DNA of 64,000 nt from Sclerotinia nivalis (taxonomy: Eukaryota > Ascomycota > Leotiomycetes > Helotiales > Sclerotiniaceae): the NCBI GenBank assembly GCA_029531795.1, contig JAPEIS010000015.1, forward strand, positions 1,364,001 to 1,428,000. The letters run 5' to 3'. Each line of letters starts with the position of its first letter. Position 1 is the first letter of the stretch. Below, in pieces: positions 48,404 through 60,330 of this stretch. The notes beneath the pieces were generated by a model that saw only the letters and a program-made list of their open reading frames with translations, was not told where the DNA came from and did not search any database. The position numbers were made by a program, and so were the translations under genes.

Positions 48404-49044
48404 TTATTTCTTCTTCTTTTCCAAATCCACAAGCTTTTCCTCTAGCGATTGAACGTATGTATGGACTCTTTGTACTGAGTTTTGCAGACTCTGTCATGGA
48501 CATGATTAGCTATATTCTCATCCTTAAACACTTCTTCATCTCTACCTCGCATGCCTCTGATTCCTCATCTCAAACACAATCATTAATAAGGGGAAAAATT
48601 AAAACTCACATAAATATCCTCCGTCAACAACTCATTACTAACCTTATATTCCTCCAGAATATAATAGTAAACTCCCGCACCCGCCAACGTAGATCCAAGT
48701 AAGAAGCCGAACAATCTAGATTCGCACCCATTGTTAGCACATAAACTATAGATGCACTTCCTCTCACCCTGACCCCTCATCTCATCTCCCTTCCCCACGC
48801 GTCCCTCCCATGCCATCCACCCGTTAAACCCCAAGCTCCCTTCCACTCAACTCCCCCCACCCCAAGAAAACCAAAAAAAAAAAACTCACCCTCCCCTAAA
48901 AGCACCAACTGGTTTCCTAACCGGCAAAGGATTTTCCGTAACGGGAGCCGCTCTCCTCACACTCATCGAAAAGTTTCTGCTAGCTCCTCCTACTACCGGT
49001 GCGCGAAGCACTCTGCTCGCGGGTGTGAAGATGCGCGATGCCAT
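48404..49044 (-). CDS. Small conserved mitochondrial-type membrane protein (115 aa), function unknown
   Basis: Three exons: 49044-48890, 48715-48610 and 48490-48404; 115 residues. The N-terminus (MASRIFTPASRVLRAP...) is Arg/Ser-rich without acidic residues for about 40 positions, a typical mitochondrial presequence. It is followed by one hydrophobic, Gly-rich segment LFGFLLGSTLAGAGVYYYIL (about residues 52-71) and a predicted coiled C-terminus (VQRVHTYVQSLEEKLVDLEKKKK). I do not recognise a named family; inner-membrane location is inferred. All exons are too short to appear as one ORF, and the model rests on junctions that keep this continuous topology. Confidence 0.72.
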
Positions 49045-49506
49045 TATATCTTTCTTATATTGTATCGTAGAACTCGTAGATGTGAAGTGTGATAGTGTAT
49101 AAATAATAAGACGTTCGAAAGTGCCGTCAATGCTTTGTTACGGAGTGGTGTGAAGTTCTTTAACCGGCATCTGTCGTATGTTTTGTTGAAGATCAAGCTT
49201 TGTTTGGAGCTTTCCCCGGCCACATAACTTCCTGAGGCGCGAACAATTTTTAGTGGGAAACGAATCATTGCGGGGTTATTTACAGTTACCAATCACTCCC
49301 GAGGTCTTTACATATTTATTCCGAGGAAGGAAAAATAGGTAGAAAGGTCTACATGATTCAGACAACAATTTTATGACGAATGAATTTCAAATAATTAAAT
49401 AAAACATTTCTCATTTTGCTTGGATATTATTGAGTTTAACAATTTAAGGAGATCCAACCCCGATAGACGATACAGATGAAACACCAGTTTTCTTTTTGAA
49501 AATAAA
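49045..49506. promoter_or_regulatory. Intergenic region: promoter of the 115-aa gene and 3' UTR of PDI
   Basis: It is non-coding. The part next to 49,506 is AT-rich and should hold the PDI poly(A) signals; the part next to 49,045 is the promoter of the small mitochondrial-type gene. Confidence 0.45.
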
Positions 49507-51212
49507 TCACAACTCGTCGTGCTCTTCAGTAGCAGCTGCGGCCTCAGCAACCTTGCTAGAAACGGTCTCCTTAGCCTCCCCAGCAGCGCTCTTGGCAGAT
49601 TCAGTAGCTGCCTCTGCTTGCTTAGCCAAAGACTCAGAAACCGGCTTCTCAGCCTCTGGGGAAGTAGCAGCGGTCTCGTCATAGGTAACTTCAACCTCGT
49701 GTTTGCCGTTCTCCTTAACAAACTTAATCAAGTCCTCAATGCTACGGCTACCATTGTAAGTGACTGGGTTCTTCTTGTCTCCAGCCTTGTACAACTTGAT
49801 GGTTGGGAAACCTTGAATCTCATCCGGAACATCGTTGAGAGTAGCATCAACCTTAGCGATGGTAACCTTGTCAGTGTGACCAGCATCAGCGTAAAGACCA
49901 GCGAGGATGTCGTATTTTGGTGCAAGAGCCTTGCAGTGTCCACACCAAGGAGCGTAAAACTCAATCAAAACATCTTTCTTATCATCCAAAACGATGTCAT
50001 CGTAGTTGTGAGCTACAACGATTTGAACTGGACCTTCTTGCGTCTCTGGGATTGGCTCAGACTTGATACTTGGCTCAACCTTTCCGTCAATGTATTGTTG
50101 GACGAACTTGCTAATGGTAGCTTCAGTGATCTCGTTCTTCTGGTCGAAAGGATATTTCTTGTTGTCGACGGTATTTTGGATAGCGAAAGCAGGGAACTTA
50201 TCAGCCTCGAGGTTCAAGTTACCAGCATGAGCTCCGAAAGCCTTTGCGTCGATGGTTGCAAAGCTGATAGCACCACGGTGCTTCTCGGCAATTGGCTTAA
50301 GAGCCTCGGCGAGGGCATTTCTCTCCTCTGGAGTTTCGGCGAAAATGTATGCCAATGGGAGTCCAGTAGCCATGTATCCGGCGTATGTTTCTGGGCCAAC
50401 TTCACCAATCAATGGGATAGATGCAGTCTTGGCGAACTTCTCGATGACCTCGGCCTCGAAAGCATCTGGGTAAATAGCCTTACCCTCATCGAACGACTTG
50501 TAAAGAACGATGGATGGGAAGCTAACACCCTCGGCCTTTGCCAAAGCTGCATCATTGCTGGCACCGAATAGATAATCGTCACGGAGCTTCTCTGCGACAG
50601 TGTTAAAAGTAGTATTTGAGGTCTTGTCCTCAGCATCAAAATATGCAACCAAAACTACCTTGTCGGCAGTCTTGAAATCCTCCAATGTGTCCTTGGTTAA
50701 GATTGAGACGGCCGGGAGGGATTGTTTGGTCATGTATGAGACGATCCTAAAAATAATTGTTAGCTTTGAAAGATTCCTGAGTTGCGATGCATCTACTTAC
50801 GCTGGAGCTTTTCTTGCACCAGAATATGGGGAGACATTGTCTGGGCCACGGAAGACCTTGAGAGTTGGGTAACCTTCAACGCCATAGGTTTGGCAGAGGT
50901 CGGCCTCTTCTGTGCAATCAACCTTGGCCAAGGCGATCTTCTTCTCCTTCAATGTTGTAGCAGCTTCTTCATACTCAGGAGCCAATGCTTTGCAGTGACC
51001 ACACCAAGGTGCGAAAACTGTAGGATCGAAGAGTTAGTTGGTAGTTCACAAGAGGCAAATGCGTTGCGTCGGAAAAACTTACACTCTAAAAGGGCCAAAT
51101 CATTCTCCTTGACGAAATCTGGGAATGTCTCCTTGGTAAGAGAAGCTACATCAGAAGCCGAAGCAATTGCAGCTGATGCAAAAGCTAATGCAACACACTG
51201 GATATAACGCAT
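49507..51212 (-). CDS. PDI1: Protein disulfide isomerase, ER lumen
   Basis: Three exons: 51212-51083, 51017-50801 and 50746-49507; 528 residues. A signal peptide ([20 protein letters not shown]) is followed by thioredoxin domain a with WCGHC at 48-52, two redox-inactive thioredoxin-like domains, and domain a' with WCGHC at 383-387. The protein ends in HDEL for ER retention, after an Ala/Glu-rich acidic tail. Pdi1 forms and rearranges disulfide bonds in secretory proteins. The first intron splits the codon just before FAPWCGHC. An in-frame Met lies upstream, but the signal peptide begins at 51212. A further intron probably lies in the 5' UTR (51238-51341). Confidence 0.96.
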
Positions 51213-53337
51213 GTTGAAGGTATTTCTGTTCACGGACCTATATGTCAAAGTGTTAATGGAAATGTCAATGTGAAAGTGTGAAAGTGTGCAAATTCAATGG
51301 AATTGCTGAAAATTGAAGCTACAAAATGATTTAAAACTTACGTCTTGATATTTGTCGTATTAAAAAGAGAGTGAATTGTATTTGTATGAGGAAGAAGAGG
51401 AAAGGTGTTCCCTTTATTCAATGATCGGCTACTGTGAATTTATCAGCCTTCTCGCTAATGATTAAAGATAACAGCGTGTCTTTACTTTCAATTTGTGTAC
51501 CATTAATAATTAACAGGGACATACTGAAGAATTCATGTTATGCGGACTGCCTAGGTAAATGAATGATCCCTCTGGAAATACCAAGAGTGAATTTAGCCCG
51601 TACATACTATATTAGGCTGGATCATTTTGACTATTAGAAATCCAAAATTGAGTAAAGGACAACAAATCAACATCATTTTTATATTACTCAACACATGTAT
51701 CTGGTTATTTTTGAGGATACATAATGTATACTAAAGACTTATCCACTATGTACCTGGTCCCTTATTTCAACCCCGCAAGTTTGATAATTTGTTGGTAACT
51801 TTAACTACAATTGTGGTAATGAATTGATCCGCAGAGCAGGTTAGTTTCTTGTCCACTCCTTGGGGATATCTCAAACTTTAATAAGTTTGAGAGAGATATT
51901 CCAATCTATTCAGTCCCATGGCCTCTTCTTCTTCCGTCCTATTGAATTGGTACAATTAACACCTTATGAACTTCTTGTTTATGCAATTGACACAACTGCT
52001 TGGATTACATGTGTAAATATACTTGAAAAAGACAAAGGCATTGATAAGTTATCACATTATGCATCGTCAACCCCATTTGTAGGAGGCTGATCAGCCAAGG
52101 TAAGGATCGGTTCAGCCCACTACTCTTTACATCTCCACTTAACCTTACCTACAAATCCATACATTTCTTTCCATCCTGATTCTCAATATTCCACCACTTT
52201 ATACACAGATGAGAGGCTCTTGACTTGTAACTCTGGAATATCTGACTGAATAAGTCAGGCTGTTGAGTTTGAGTTTTGATCTGAAACCAAGGTACAGTCC
52301 TTCACCTATTGATAATTGAATTAGGTTCTTGATTAGCAGATGCTGATGCGTGGTTCAACAGCCTGTTCAGCAGTCAATGTACTGCTATCAATGGTAGGAT
52401 GGAAAATCTCCTCCAAATTAACGAACTTCGATTTAATTTTATCTCTTCTCCATGAGACTGACTTATCATGGTATTGATACCAGAGTCAGCATATTTGTAA
52501 GTGCAATGGGAATAAGATGATGAAAGTCAGACCTTTTCTTGACAAACTCTTCATAATAACATTATAATACGATATCAGAAAATGAGTACAGAATGAGTAC
52601 AATGAGATAATTGTGATGAAGACAGCCAGACCAGAAAGATTTTAATGTTTGGAAGATTGATTTTCCACAGGAAAAAAACTAGGTATCTTATTCAAACCTA
52701 CCTACCTCCATGAGGCCAACAGCTTGTAGGATGATTATATAACATGAGCTCAAGTTGATGCATAGGTACTACCTATCAAGAATATTCTAATATCAATTGG
52801 CTTACCAAAGCATAATTTTTTGGGATAATGAGGTGATGGAGAGATAGATCTCAAGCAATGCTTCCTTCATGTGGAATTTTTGAAGAGCCTTCGAGAGTCG
52901 AGAGGAGGACAATGAGGGTGGCCAGACTTACCTAGAAACTCACCATCGATCCTTCTCGATTGGGTTATTTTTTACCATTTCACCCACTCTCATATACCCA
53001 ACCATGCACTTTCCCTTTTCATTTCACTTTGACAACAGTACCGACTTCCATCAATCATCAAATGTCCTTTCACCAGTTTGTTTGTCAGAAGTGTTATCTT
53101 CAACTACCTCTTCTTCTTTTTCTCATCATCATCATCTGTAGATCTACAGATTCTCATAAGCTGAGGATTATATTTTGGTCAGCTTCAAATCACTTTCTGC
53201 CACTTCTTTTAACCTTAAACTCATATCTGCATACCATTTCTTTGGGCTTCCTCCAGAGTGAATACTTACTTTCTTCAGTGTTATCTTCAAGTCATCATTA
53301 ATCATATCCAAGTGGGCATACATCAAATGCATCCACA
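51213..53337. promoter_or_regulatory. Long intergenic region between PDI1 and the Ser/Pro-rich gene (divergent)
   Basis: It carries the PDI1 5' UTR, with a likely 104-bp UTR intron at 51238-51341 (GTAAG donor, TATAG acceptor on the minus strand), and the promoter or 5' UTR of the plus-strand gene. A 76-codon ORF at 51860-52090 matches nothing I know and is probably chance. Short inverted repeats occur at 52243-52365. Confidence 0.5.
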
Positions 53338-56300
53338 ATGGCAACAGTTCCACCAGGAAAACTGCCATTGAGTCGTGAAAGGGGGTTTAGTGGTATTAGT
53401 GCCGGTAATGGTTCAATTGGCCCAAGTGGTATGAATCCTTTGCGACCGAGAGCGAGTATCGACAAAGCATCAACACGCAATGGGTCCTCGATCAGAAGCT
53501 TTCAAGATAGTAGCACTCAGCCCTCACTACCAAAAGGCTTCGAGAGTATGCTGAAAACGACAACCGAAACAGGAGATATTGGTTTATTCTCTATCAAGCC
53601 TTCACGCCTACCTCAAACTTCCAATACACTGCCACGGCGCAGTAATGTAGGTTATAGAGACAATGATCTGCAGAAGCCACGGCCGACTTTCCAACCTTAT
53701 GGCGTACCAACGGTTGATGACAGAAGACGACTGCCATCCTACACAAGAAAAGGTTCTTCGGGTGTCAAATCTTTGTATGATTCTGCCAGCGTCAAGTCTG
53801 TCAATTCAAGCAATAGGGGTTTTGAGGACCCTGATTATCGATCTTACTCAATGACCCAGACAGCATCCAATTCAGCATATACTCTTTCTAACCAAAGGTC
53901 ATATGCAAGCCTTCGAAGTCAGCAGGATGGAGCTGTACTTGTCCAACGGCCTCGATCTCCATTTGCATACCCAACACGCTTGAGACGGCCTGGATTCAGA
54001 CCTTCTTCTCCAGCCCTCACAGATGGTGGTGGGGTAGACTATAGTCGACGTGCGGAGATTGATCGGATCCCTTATGTTAGTCTTTCCGATTCTCACTACG
54101 AGGCTGCCACTTCGAATTATTTTCTAGCTAACATCATGCGATAGGGAGCCGTTCGTAACGTATCTTCGCCAGCTTCATTGTACGCCCAGAAACGAGTGCC
54201 ACCACCATTGTCACTACGACCAGAGGCCAATCGATCAACCCCTTCATTGTTAAGCCAGCCTTCGCCGAAGAGACGTACACCAAGTCCCAACCTACGCCAA
54301 GGTAATGGGATGACGGGACCAGATTGGCAACGCCGCAACGGCCCGGCTTCGATCAACACATCTCCAGCGCGAAGTACACTCAGCCTTGCCTCGACTACAA
54401 ATTTTGTTCCGACGACTTTGTCCCAATCTGCAACAAATACGCCAGGAAAACCATCACCTTTGTACTATGACTATACCGAAGACTTCGAAGTTGAAAATCA
54501 AAACCGTTCAAACTTGGAGCCACCACCACAATTTCAACTGCAAAGAACGATTCATGAAGATCGCCCTTTGAGTTCAGCACTGTTGCCTCTTGCCCATAGT
54601 CTTCCATCTAGACTCAACGGAAACAATTCTCATCATCTTCGTGCGTCATCATCGGCATCAACTATAATTCGACATCCGATGAGGAAGAACAGTACAGAGA
54701 GTACAAATGGCGTTCCGAACGGCGTTGGTCATGTTCGAGCTGCACTTAGTATTAATACAAAAAGCGGTGAGACCTGTGTGTCATCAGATAATGTCCCCAG
54801 TGACAGCAGTTCAATCGACATGTCAACTCTGGGTGCCAATGCTCAAGAATTGAGCTCGCGGGTGTCGATGGCTTTTGGCCTACTCCCTTCTTCATCATTT
54901 GAAGTCAAGATCACACCAGGTACTGTCGAAATTGGAGCTAACCAGACTGAAATCACGCTTGGGGAAGTTAACAACATGATTGCAGAGACCAGACATCAAC
55001 AACGGTCTTCATCATTACCAACCACAAAAATAGGAGTTTCTTCCACATCTTTTCCATCAACAAATGATCCTCAGGAAATTACTACAAATGATGATCCCGC
55101 GAAAGGGACCATTTCCAAATCCAGTAATCAATGTTTTAGTGATCGTTCGAATACTAAGAAGCGTCCCAGTACAGATCTCCAGCAACCAGCAAAGGATGCA
55201 GATGAATGTGATGATGTATCTAAATTCAGTTCTGTGCACGCAAGTAGAGTTGCATCTAGTGGTATCTTCACCATTGATACTGGTCTCGATGAACTAGCCG
55301 ATTTAATGCCTACCGATGATCCTGGTAGGTCCAACACCTTCGGTAGTGGGTATCCCCCTGGAATTCGGAGGACCCCTATGATGTCGCCAACATTACCTCG
55401 CGACTCTTACTTTGATACTCCTTCGATGCACCGTACCAGCCCTCCCTTGTCACCAATCAAGAAATTAGAGAAAGGCTACATTCACAGTGTGGGTCCCGAT
55501 GAAAATTTCAAAGATGGACTCCAAGTCTATGAGCGACGACTCGAAAAGGGTAAATTGCCTGGTTATAGGTCATCTGAGCTGCAAAATCTCAGTGACCAGG
55601 TCCCGAGCAAGATTATGCCTAGATCTGAGTCTCCCATGTTAGCACCCAAACCCATCTCACCAGCAAGGGAATTAAAATTAAAGAACAGTGTGCCACAGCT
55701 TATGAAGTCTCTCCCCAAATTGCCCGACTCTTCCATTCGTGGGTTGGCAGTGCCTGGAAGGTCCACCCTTTCGGACGCTAATATTCCTTGTCATTTCTCG
55801 GAAATTTTGCCTGAGGGAAAATTCAAACCAGTTGAAGAGTGTGTAGTGGTCTCGTCGCCGATCAAGGCATCGAAGACTTATCCCTCTCTGGCCAAGGAAA
55901 ATGTCAAAATTTCATTAGAGCAAACCGAATTGATCCCTAGCCCGACCCAAAAACAGGAGGTTGAGTCAATTAGAGAGAGTCATGGTCCTCGCTCTTCACC
56001 TATGAAATTGAAGCTGAAGGTCAGAAATCCCGTTGTAGAGAAGGCATCATCTTCGGAGCTTGGTGCCAGAAAACATGAGGAAACCTCTTCTTGGGCTAAT
56101 TCACAAGACAATACTTCACTATTGAACACCCAAGAAGAACAAGGCGGAGAGCTTAAACCTGTCAAACTCAAGTTGAGACTCACTAGAGCTACAGGCTCAG
56201 AACCATCTGGAACTGTAAGGGTATATAATGATTCTGGAGATCAATCCAATAACGATCTGAATATACCATGTCCGAAGGATTTATTCACACCCACCACTGG

Positions 56301-56877
56301 ATTTGACAATATCTTCCGACAAGTTAGTAGACATCTTCATTCGCGAAGACCTAGCGCGAACAGTGATCAGCAACTTGGAGATGGCGCTATTGAAATGATG
56401 CCAAGTCAACTATCACTGAATGTGCCTCCTCGCTTGGATCTTGGCATTCCTCATTGTGGACCATCTGGGAATTTACCGAGCCCCTCGGATGCACGAAGCT
56501 TTTTCTCGGATGACAGCTCTCATCGCAACGGGAATCATGGTTTACGAAAAAGAATTTCAAACTTTCGAGCTCGCGTTGGTGTGCCATACGTAGCTCGAAA
56601 TGGATCATATTCTTGTGACGATATAGTTTGGAGAGATCAAAGTGGAGGTGTTGGTCAATTACCTCTAGCTGCTAAATCTGTCGCTGATCTCAATGCCACG
56701 AGAGCCAGCTTCATAGAATCACCTAATCCGCGACGTTCCGAGCATAAGTTGCATGCACATCGACTACGAGCAAAGGTGTCCGAATGGTTTCGTGGAGCAC
56801 GTGCTGCTATCTCCGCTCGTGTCAAATTACGAAGTACAATCAGTACGGGCAATGAGAGATCAAGGGCGAGTGCATAA
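53338..56877 (+). CDS. Large Ser/Pro-rich, low-complexity protein of unknown function
   Basis: Two exons: 53338-54075 and 54145-56877; 1156 residues. The 69-bp intron has a GTTAGT donor, a GCTAAC branch and a TAG acceptor and keeps phase 0 (DRIPY to GAVRN). The protein is rich in Ser, Pro, Arg and Asn with many SP/TP sites (for example SPPLSP, RRTPSP) suited to kinase control. Repeated MKLKLKVR and VKLKLRLTR motifs lie near 56000-56200. The C-terminal 130 residues are more ordered and basic (GLRKRISNFRARVGVPYVARNGSYSCDDIVW and WFRGARAAISARVKLR). No catalytic motif, transmembrane helix or signal peptide is seen. It is probably a fungal-specific regulatory or scaffold protein, but that is a guess. 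Confidence 0.75.
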
Positions 56878-57589
56878 TATCCTGAAATGGCACAGTGTCT
56901 TAATATGTTGATCTTTGACTTTTAACACTTGTATTGAGCTTGTCATACAATTTCTTAGAATTGCTTTTCAGGGAAGGCAGTGAGCTAGCTGTTTTATTTT
57001 CTTGCTTCTGGCGTTTGGGCGTGTAGGGCTGAGATTTGTATGGGGTTGGAGTTTTAGCTCCATGAAAGCCAAACTAGACTGAAATCAAAGAATAATGTTA
57101 ATAATTTTTTTATATTCCAAGACCCTGCATTAACAATTTTCTTGGTTTGTGATCTGATATGCCGGAGCTATGGAGTATCAAAATACTGAAGAGGAGTAAG
57201 AGTCTAGTCGGGTCTGGATTCATAACTTTGAAGTTTATTTGGACCGGACTTGATACCGTTGAAGCTAATTATCATATTACTACTATGCTAGAGATCCAAG
57301 ATCTACTCGATCAACAATTACTACCGATTAATGATCTGCAACCGTTGAACTTTAAAACTTTAACTTGGTTGTCGTGTTCTTTGTACTAGCTAGTAATGTT
57401 GATACACTAGTTAGGTTAAAAGTTGAAAGCTGGAAGGTTTTTTTTTTTTGAGTGTAGGAGGGGTGCTTAGGGTAGGAGCGGTGTTTGGGGTGCTTAGGGG
57501 GGTCTATTGAGATTTATGGATGGGTGGGTTGATGGGTTGGTTGAGTTGGGGGATTGGTTGAGGGATGGATGGGTTGAGTTGAGGGATTG

Positions 57590-57770
57590 ATTGATTGATT
57601 GAGTTGAGGGATTGATTGATTGATTGAGTTGAGGGATTGATTGATTGATTGATTGATTAATTGGTTGGTTGGTTGGTTGGTTGGTTGGTTGGTTGATTGG
57701 TTGATTGGTTGGTTGGTTGGTTGGTTGGTTGGTTGGTTAGTTGGTTGGTTGGTTGATTGGTTGGTTGATT
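57590..57770. repeat. Tetranucleotide satellite (TTGG/TTGA)n
   Basis: Nearly uninterrupted tetramers alternate TTGG and TTGA (TTAG occasionally). Preceding copies of GAGTTGAGGGATTGATTGATT form a higher-order repeat from about 57560 to 57650. Confidence 0.9.
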
Positions 57771-57800
57771 GAGAGATAGATGGATGGACAGATGGATGAA

Positions 57801-58041
57801 TGTGTATTTGGCCCTTTTCTTGGCTGATGTTATTTTATGTTATATAATCTGAAGCGATGTGCTCTGATGTTATATGCTTTGATGTCTTCACTGAGTCAGA
57901 TATGGTTTTTGGGTTATGGATGGATAGATGTGTATTTGAACTTTTTCTTGGCTGATGTTATATTATGTTGTGTGTTTCGATTTGATGTGCTTCGATGTTA
58001 TATTATGTTGTGTGATGTGTTTACTGAGTCAGATATGGTTT
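57801..58041. repeat. Diverged tandem duplication, units about 110 bp
   Basis: Units 57801-57908 and 57929-58041 both start TGTGTATTTG, share CTTGGCTGATGTTAT and end ACTGAGTCAGATATGGTTT. Confidence 0.8.
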
Positions 58042-59089
58042 GATGGATAGATAGATCGTTTGGTGCATAGATATAGATTGTTTTTATTAACGGATTTATC
58101 TATAGTGGATCTATCGTTGATGGTTGAGGAACTATCGGGAGACTAAGTATGATTTTATAAGTACTCTAAGTAATTAGGGAAAATCGAGGATTTTGGATTG
58201 GGATTTGGATTTGGATTTTGATTAGAGGTTAGTTAGTTGGAGATTGGGGGTTGGGGGGTGAGATTCTCTTGGTCGAGGGGTCAAGAGGTTAGTTAGTTAT
58301 TTAGTTAGTTGGGTATTGGGGATTGGGGATTGAGGATTGAGGTGGAGGGTCGAGGGTCGAGGGTCGAGGGGTTTAAGAGGTTGAGAAATGGTTTAGGGTG
58401 AGTTTAGGGAGGGATTAGGGAAAGCCATTAGGGTGAGGCAGTGGTAGAGGGAGTGAGGGATTAACTTTAAGTTTAACTTTAACTTGTGATGATGTAGGAT
58501 GATGTAGTTGACTCTTGTGTGTGATGGTCTGGAATGGAAGACCATTGATCGGTGATCATTGATGGTTAGTGAGGTTTAGAACTTAGGTTTAGAAGTTGGA
58601 AGTTGGAAGATAGGTAGATTTGACATTGACTAGTTTGGAAGGTTGGAAGTTTGGAAGTTTGGAAGATTGTAAGTTGGAAGTTAAAGGTTCTAAAGCGATG
58701 GATGGATGCATTTGCTCATTATATCTTGTGTTCTATCACTCTGATATCTGTCCTCCTTTTCCTCTTTTTATTTTAATTTTTCATATCTATCTGTTGATAC
58801 CTAGGTACGGAGATGTAAAGATATATTGGCAGTCAATTGCATGTATTGTGTTTTCATCTACTATTTACTACTGTAGCATTCTCATATCGATATTGATGCT
58901 TTATTAATATTATATATCAGTCATATCATATCTGCTTATATCTTTACGATATATATCCAAAACAAATATATATTTTACATCTGAGTACCTCTCTTCTCAT
59001 AGGATCTCACATATCGAGAGCAAAAAAACAAGAACGAAAACATCACAAAAAACCACACTCACACTCACACTCACATCCACCCACCTAAA

Positions 59090-60330
59090 ATGGCAAACCA
59101 AACAAGCATATGGCGATCAATCTCCTGGTCCAAGAAAAACAAAACCATAAGCAAAAACAAACCCAAAGATCTGCCCAAACTCGACACCTCACTCGCAAAC
59201 ACAAAGATAAATTCTACTGATCCACTTACTCCTCCCTCGGACTCTCAATCTATTTCTCCTCGAACGGTCGTGAATGATACTAGAAGAGTTGGGAATAGGA
59301 GTCCTATTACACCGCCGCAGTCTCCGCGTGGGGGGATATTGGGGGATGATGAGTTTGAATTTGGATATGGAGATAGAGGTGGAGATGGAGAAGGAAGTAG
59401 CGGAAGCAGCAAAGAAAATGAGAAACCTTTTCAACGGAGTATAGATAGAGATATCAAGAGGATGGTCGAGGGACCCGATATACCGAGTCCGGTTTCTGGT
59501 GAGTGGGAAAAGGAGGTTTGTGAGGTTTTTGGGCAGGGTGCGGGGGAGGTTGAGGAGGTCGAGGTGGAAAGGGAGGTGCAGGCTCAGGCCCAGGTTCAGG
59601 TTCAGGTGGTGAGTAAGGATGTGCAGGGGAAGAGTGGTGAGAATGGGAAGAGGAGGAGGATTTGGAGGAGGAATTTTTGGAGGGGGAAGGGGATAGGGAA
59701 AGGGAAAGATAAACGTGGAGAGGCTGGGAAGGGGGATGATGGGTTACCAAGTGGTTTGGTGCGGTTCAATACGGTTTATTGGGGTCCAAAAGAGATGGGT
59801 AGTGATAAGGGAAAGGAGAATGAGAAGGAGAAAGAGAAAGAAAACGAGGGAGAGGAAGAGGAAGAGGGTGAGAAGCAGAGGAGCAAAAGTGATGGTCAGG
59901 CTAAGCGACCTAAGAACATAGAAGAAGGGGAAAAGGAAGGAATAAGCGTAAGGCGGTGGATAATACCTGGTTTCAGGAAGAATGCTCTTGAGGCCATGAA
60001 GGCGCAAGAACTAGAAAGTGAATCCGAACGATTGGAGAGGGAGAGGAGACAGGAGAGACAAAAGAGGAATATTGAACACAAAGAAATATACCCTGATAGT
60101 GTTCTTGATGATGTAAGTTTTGGTATTCATGTTCTATTTAGGTACATTAGGGTTTGCGCAAAAGAGACTAATTCGTTTGCTTCTTCTTTTAGATTAAAGA
60201 TGAATGCAATGATTATAAAGAAATTGCTTCAAGCCAATTAGATGAGTTTGTGCAGGCTGGAAAGAATCTCGAGGCCGAAGCAAAAGCCAAAGCTAGGGGA
60301 CTAAGTCGTATATCTCGAATGGGTCCTTAA
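59090..60330 (+). CDS. Charged low-complexity hypothetical protein (386 aa)
   Basis: Two exons: 59090-60112 and 60193-60330, with an 80-bp intron (GTAAGT...TTTTAG); 386 residues. The N-terminus is basic and Ser-rich ([12 protein letters not shown]). A short [10 protein letters not shown] repeat and a [14 protein letters not shown] acidic-basic tract occupy the middle. A segment [21 protein letters not shown] leads into a charged helix and into exon 2, [34 protein letters not shown], which looks like a continuous coiled coil. I know no family. Its stop codon overlaps that of the convergent MON1 gene by three bases within TTAA. Confidence 0.75.

Larger units (their letters stand above)
56878..59089. 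other. Repeat-rich intergenic region between two plus-strand genes
   Basis: It holds a T-run (about 57440-57449), a TTGG/TTGA tetranucleotide array (57590-57770), a tandem duplication of about 110 bp (57801-58041), and G-rich degenerate repeats with units like GATTGGG and GAGGGTC (about 58190-58370). Scattered small ORFs (57159-57389, 58620-58907) have no recognisable product. Confidence 0.6.

Noticed and set aside
49519..50571. 350-codon plus-strand ORF opposite PDI1
   Set aside because: It is exactly antisense to the third PDI exon and has no motif. Long antisense frames are common opposite codon-biased genes.
51860..52090. 76-codon ORF in the PDI1 upstream region as a gene
   Set aside because: No recognisable domain, isolated, no convincing splice partners; most likely chance.
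57590..57770. TTGG/TTGA array as an internal telomere-like repeat
   Set aside because: The unit is a tetramer without TTAGGG and sits between ordinary genes.
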